Positions 4,441 through 5,058 of a stretch of DNA of 5,058 nucleotides are shown here, in pieces. The notes below the pieces were generated by a model. That model did no database searches. It worked only from the letters and a program-made list of their open reading frames with translations, and was not told the origin of the DNA. A program made the position numbers and the translations under genes. The stretch comes from Bryobacterales bacterium (GTDB lineage Bacteria > Cyanobacteriota > Vampirovibrionia > Obscuribacterales > Obscuribacteraceae). The DNA lies in NCBI GenBank assembly GCA_903970295.1, contig CAJCHQ010000703.1, positions 1-5,058 on the forward strand, read 5' to 3'. Each line of letters opens with the position of its first letter. The first letter of the stretch is position 1.

Positions 4441-5058
4441 TTAAGGCGCGTCGATTGTGCCCGAGTTGATTCCGGTTCCTGTGGTTGCACCGCTGATACC
4501 ACTTCCAGTGCCAGTGCCACTGCTGTAAGTCTGCGCCTGATTATAGCTGTCTCCGCTAGGAAGAGGAGCGAATTTGGTCATACCCGTGGTGAAAAGATTC
4601 TGCCAACCCGGGAATTGTGGATTGTTTGTGCCACCGTCGGTGCCGTAAGTTGTACCCGGCGGTAGCGGTGCAAAAGTCGTCATGCCCGTAGTGAAAAGGT
4701 TTTGCCACCCGGGGAATTGCGGATTGTTTGTGCCGCCTTGCGTGCTGTACTGTGAGCCAGGCGGCAGAGGCGGAAATTTTTTGTTCCAATTCGGGAACGT
4801 GGGCAGTGTGGAACCAGTTGAAGCTCCAGTGGTGCCGCCCAGCAAGTTGCTCGCTGTGCTCAAAGCGCTGCTGGCCGCGCTAGTAACTGAATTCACAAGC
4901 CCGGACCCGGTGCTTTGCGTGGATGCTTGCTGAAGTTGGCTTGTGGAGTTAGCAGCATTGTTGCCAGTGTTCGTCGCTGTCCCGTAGTTGCCGGTATTGG
5001 ATGTGGTGCCGTAGTTGCCGGTGTTAGGGGTGGTGCCATAGTTGCCGGTATTGGATGT
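4441..5058 (-). CDS. C-terminal part of a Gly/Thr/Asn-rich repeat protein (5' end outside window)
   Basis: The minus-strand frame is open from the window edge to TAA at 4441-4443, giving 205 visible residues. A GTG occurs in frame at 4896 but is internal, because the repeat coding continues upstream. From the N-terminal side there are four 9-residue repeats of the form T(S/P)NTGNYGT, then a Ser/Gln/Ala-rich linker (STSQLQQASTQSTGSGL and on). Next is a repeat region with consensus QFPGWQNLFTTGMT then FAPLPPG and GGTNNP (34-residue period). The end is a Gly/Thr/Ser tail finishing SGTIDAP. Synonymous differences between the 34-residue copies show that this frame is the one under selection. There is no known domain, membrane anchor or sorting motif in view. 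The composition suggests an extended, possibly exported structural protein; this is inference. It ends 329 bp before the hydrolase and is probably a separate unit. Confidence 0.75.
   Translation of the reverse strand, partial: TSNTGNYGTTPNTGNYGTTSNTGNYGTATNTGNNAANSTSQLQQASTQSTGSGLVNSVTSAASSALSTASNLLGGTTGASTGSTLPTFPNWNKKFPPLPPGSQYSTQGGTNNPQFPGWQNLFTTGMTTFAPLPPGTTYGTDGGTNNPQFPGWQNLFTTGMTKFAPLPSGDSYNQAQTYSSGTGTGSGISGATTGTGINSGTIDAP
4543..4800 (-). repeat. 102-bp (34-residue) tandem repeats in the Gly/Thr-rich protein
   Basis: A full unit at 4719-4618 (QFPGWQNLFTTGMT, then FAPLPPG, then GGTNNP) is followed by a partial unit at 4617-4543 (QFPGWQNLFTTGMT then FAPLPSG). A shorter diverged unit precedes it at 4800-4720 (FPNW, then FPPLPPG and GGTNNP), lacking about 8 residues. 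QFPGW recurs exactly 34 residues apart. The DNA copies differ at several third positions while keeping the amino acids, so the repeat is old enough to have been selected at the protein level. Confidence 0.9.
4951..5058 (-). repeat. 27-bp tandem repeat encoding TSNTGNYGT, four units, continuing off the window
   Basis: Units at 5058-5032, 5031-5005, 5004-4978 and 4977-4951 encode TSNTGNYGT, TPNTGNYGT, TSNTGNYGT and the decayed ATNTGNNAA. The inner unit is degenerate and those nearer the edge are almost identical, so the array probably extends beyond the window. The NTGNxG pattern superficially recalls NxGxxN-type repeats of other surface proteins; relatedness is not claimed. Confidence 0.85.

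Noticed and set aside
4161..4469. 102-aa + strand frame in the 4112-4440 gap
   Set aside because: TTG start, no SD, no domain or membrane pattern, and it runs antisense into the end of the repeat protein.
4682..4933. + strand frame opposite the 34-residue repeats
   Set aside because: Third-position synonymous changes between repeat copies favour the minus-strand frame; this is its shadow.
4951..5058. Regular 27-bp repeats as a possible CRISPR array
   Set aside because: Units are contiguous with no unique spacers, keep an open frame and encode a clear nonapeptide.

Overview
The window is bacterial: compact genes, clear AGGAG-type ribosome binding sites, a Sec signal peptide, and base composition that looks close to half GC by eye. 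No marker gene fixes the taxon. The mix of Gln/Asn- and Gly/Thr-rich repeat proteins with two-domain YbjQ-like proteins suggests an environmental lineage, but that is a guess.

Layout. At the left edge (3-146, +) is the Gln/Asn-rich C-terminal tail of a gene that begins outside the window; it ends in a 9-nt tandem repeat. A tight three-gene + strand operon follows (267-2474). Its members are a 132-aa protein of unrecognised family and two proteins, of 320 and 272 aa, each carrying two YbjQ/UPF0145-like domains (the so-called putative heavy-metal-binding fold). Gaps are 9 and 18 nt, and both YbjQ genes have strong Shine-Dalgarno sites. After a short convergent gap come minus-strand genes. A secreted clan GH-A-like glycoside hydrolase (4111 down to 2970) is broken by one frameshift near 3840. 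Directly downstream of it, in the same frame after its stop, is a 103-aa glycine/alanine-rich possible membrane protein (2954-2643). A 329-bp gap (4112-4440) holds only a weak promoter candidate and a T-run. The right edge (4441-5058, -) is the C-terminal part of a repeat protein with 9-residue repeats, then 34-residue repeats, then a Gly/Thr/Ser tail.

How it fits together. The three + strand genes look co-transcribed and are the coherent unit of the window. Four homologous YbjQ-like domains sit in two proteins, and each domain resembles its positional counterpart in the other protein more than its own partner. This implies an internal duplication followed by a whole-gene duplication. The small upstream protein is their likely partner. 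No biochemical role can be read from sequence; the family name does not establish metal binding. The hydrolase and the repeat proteins look exported or surface-related, but only the hydrolase shows a signal peptide. Nothing seen is a CRISPR array, transposon, tRNA or rRNA.
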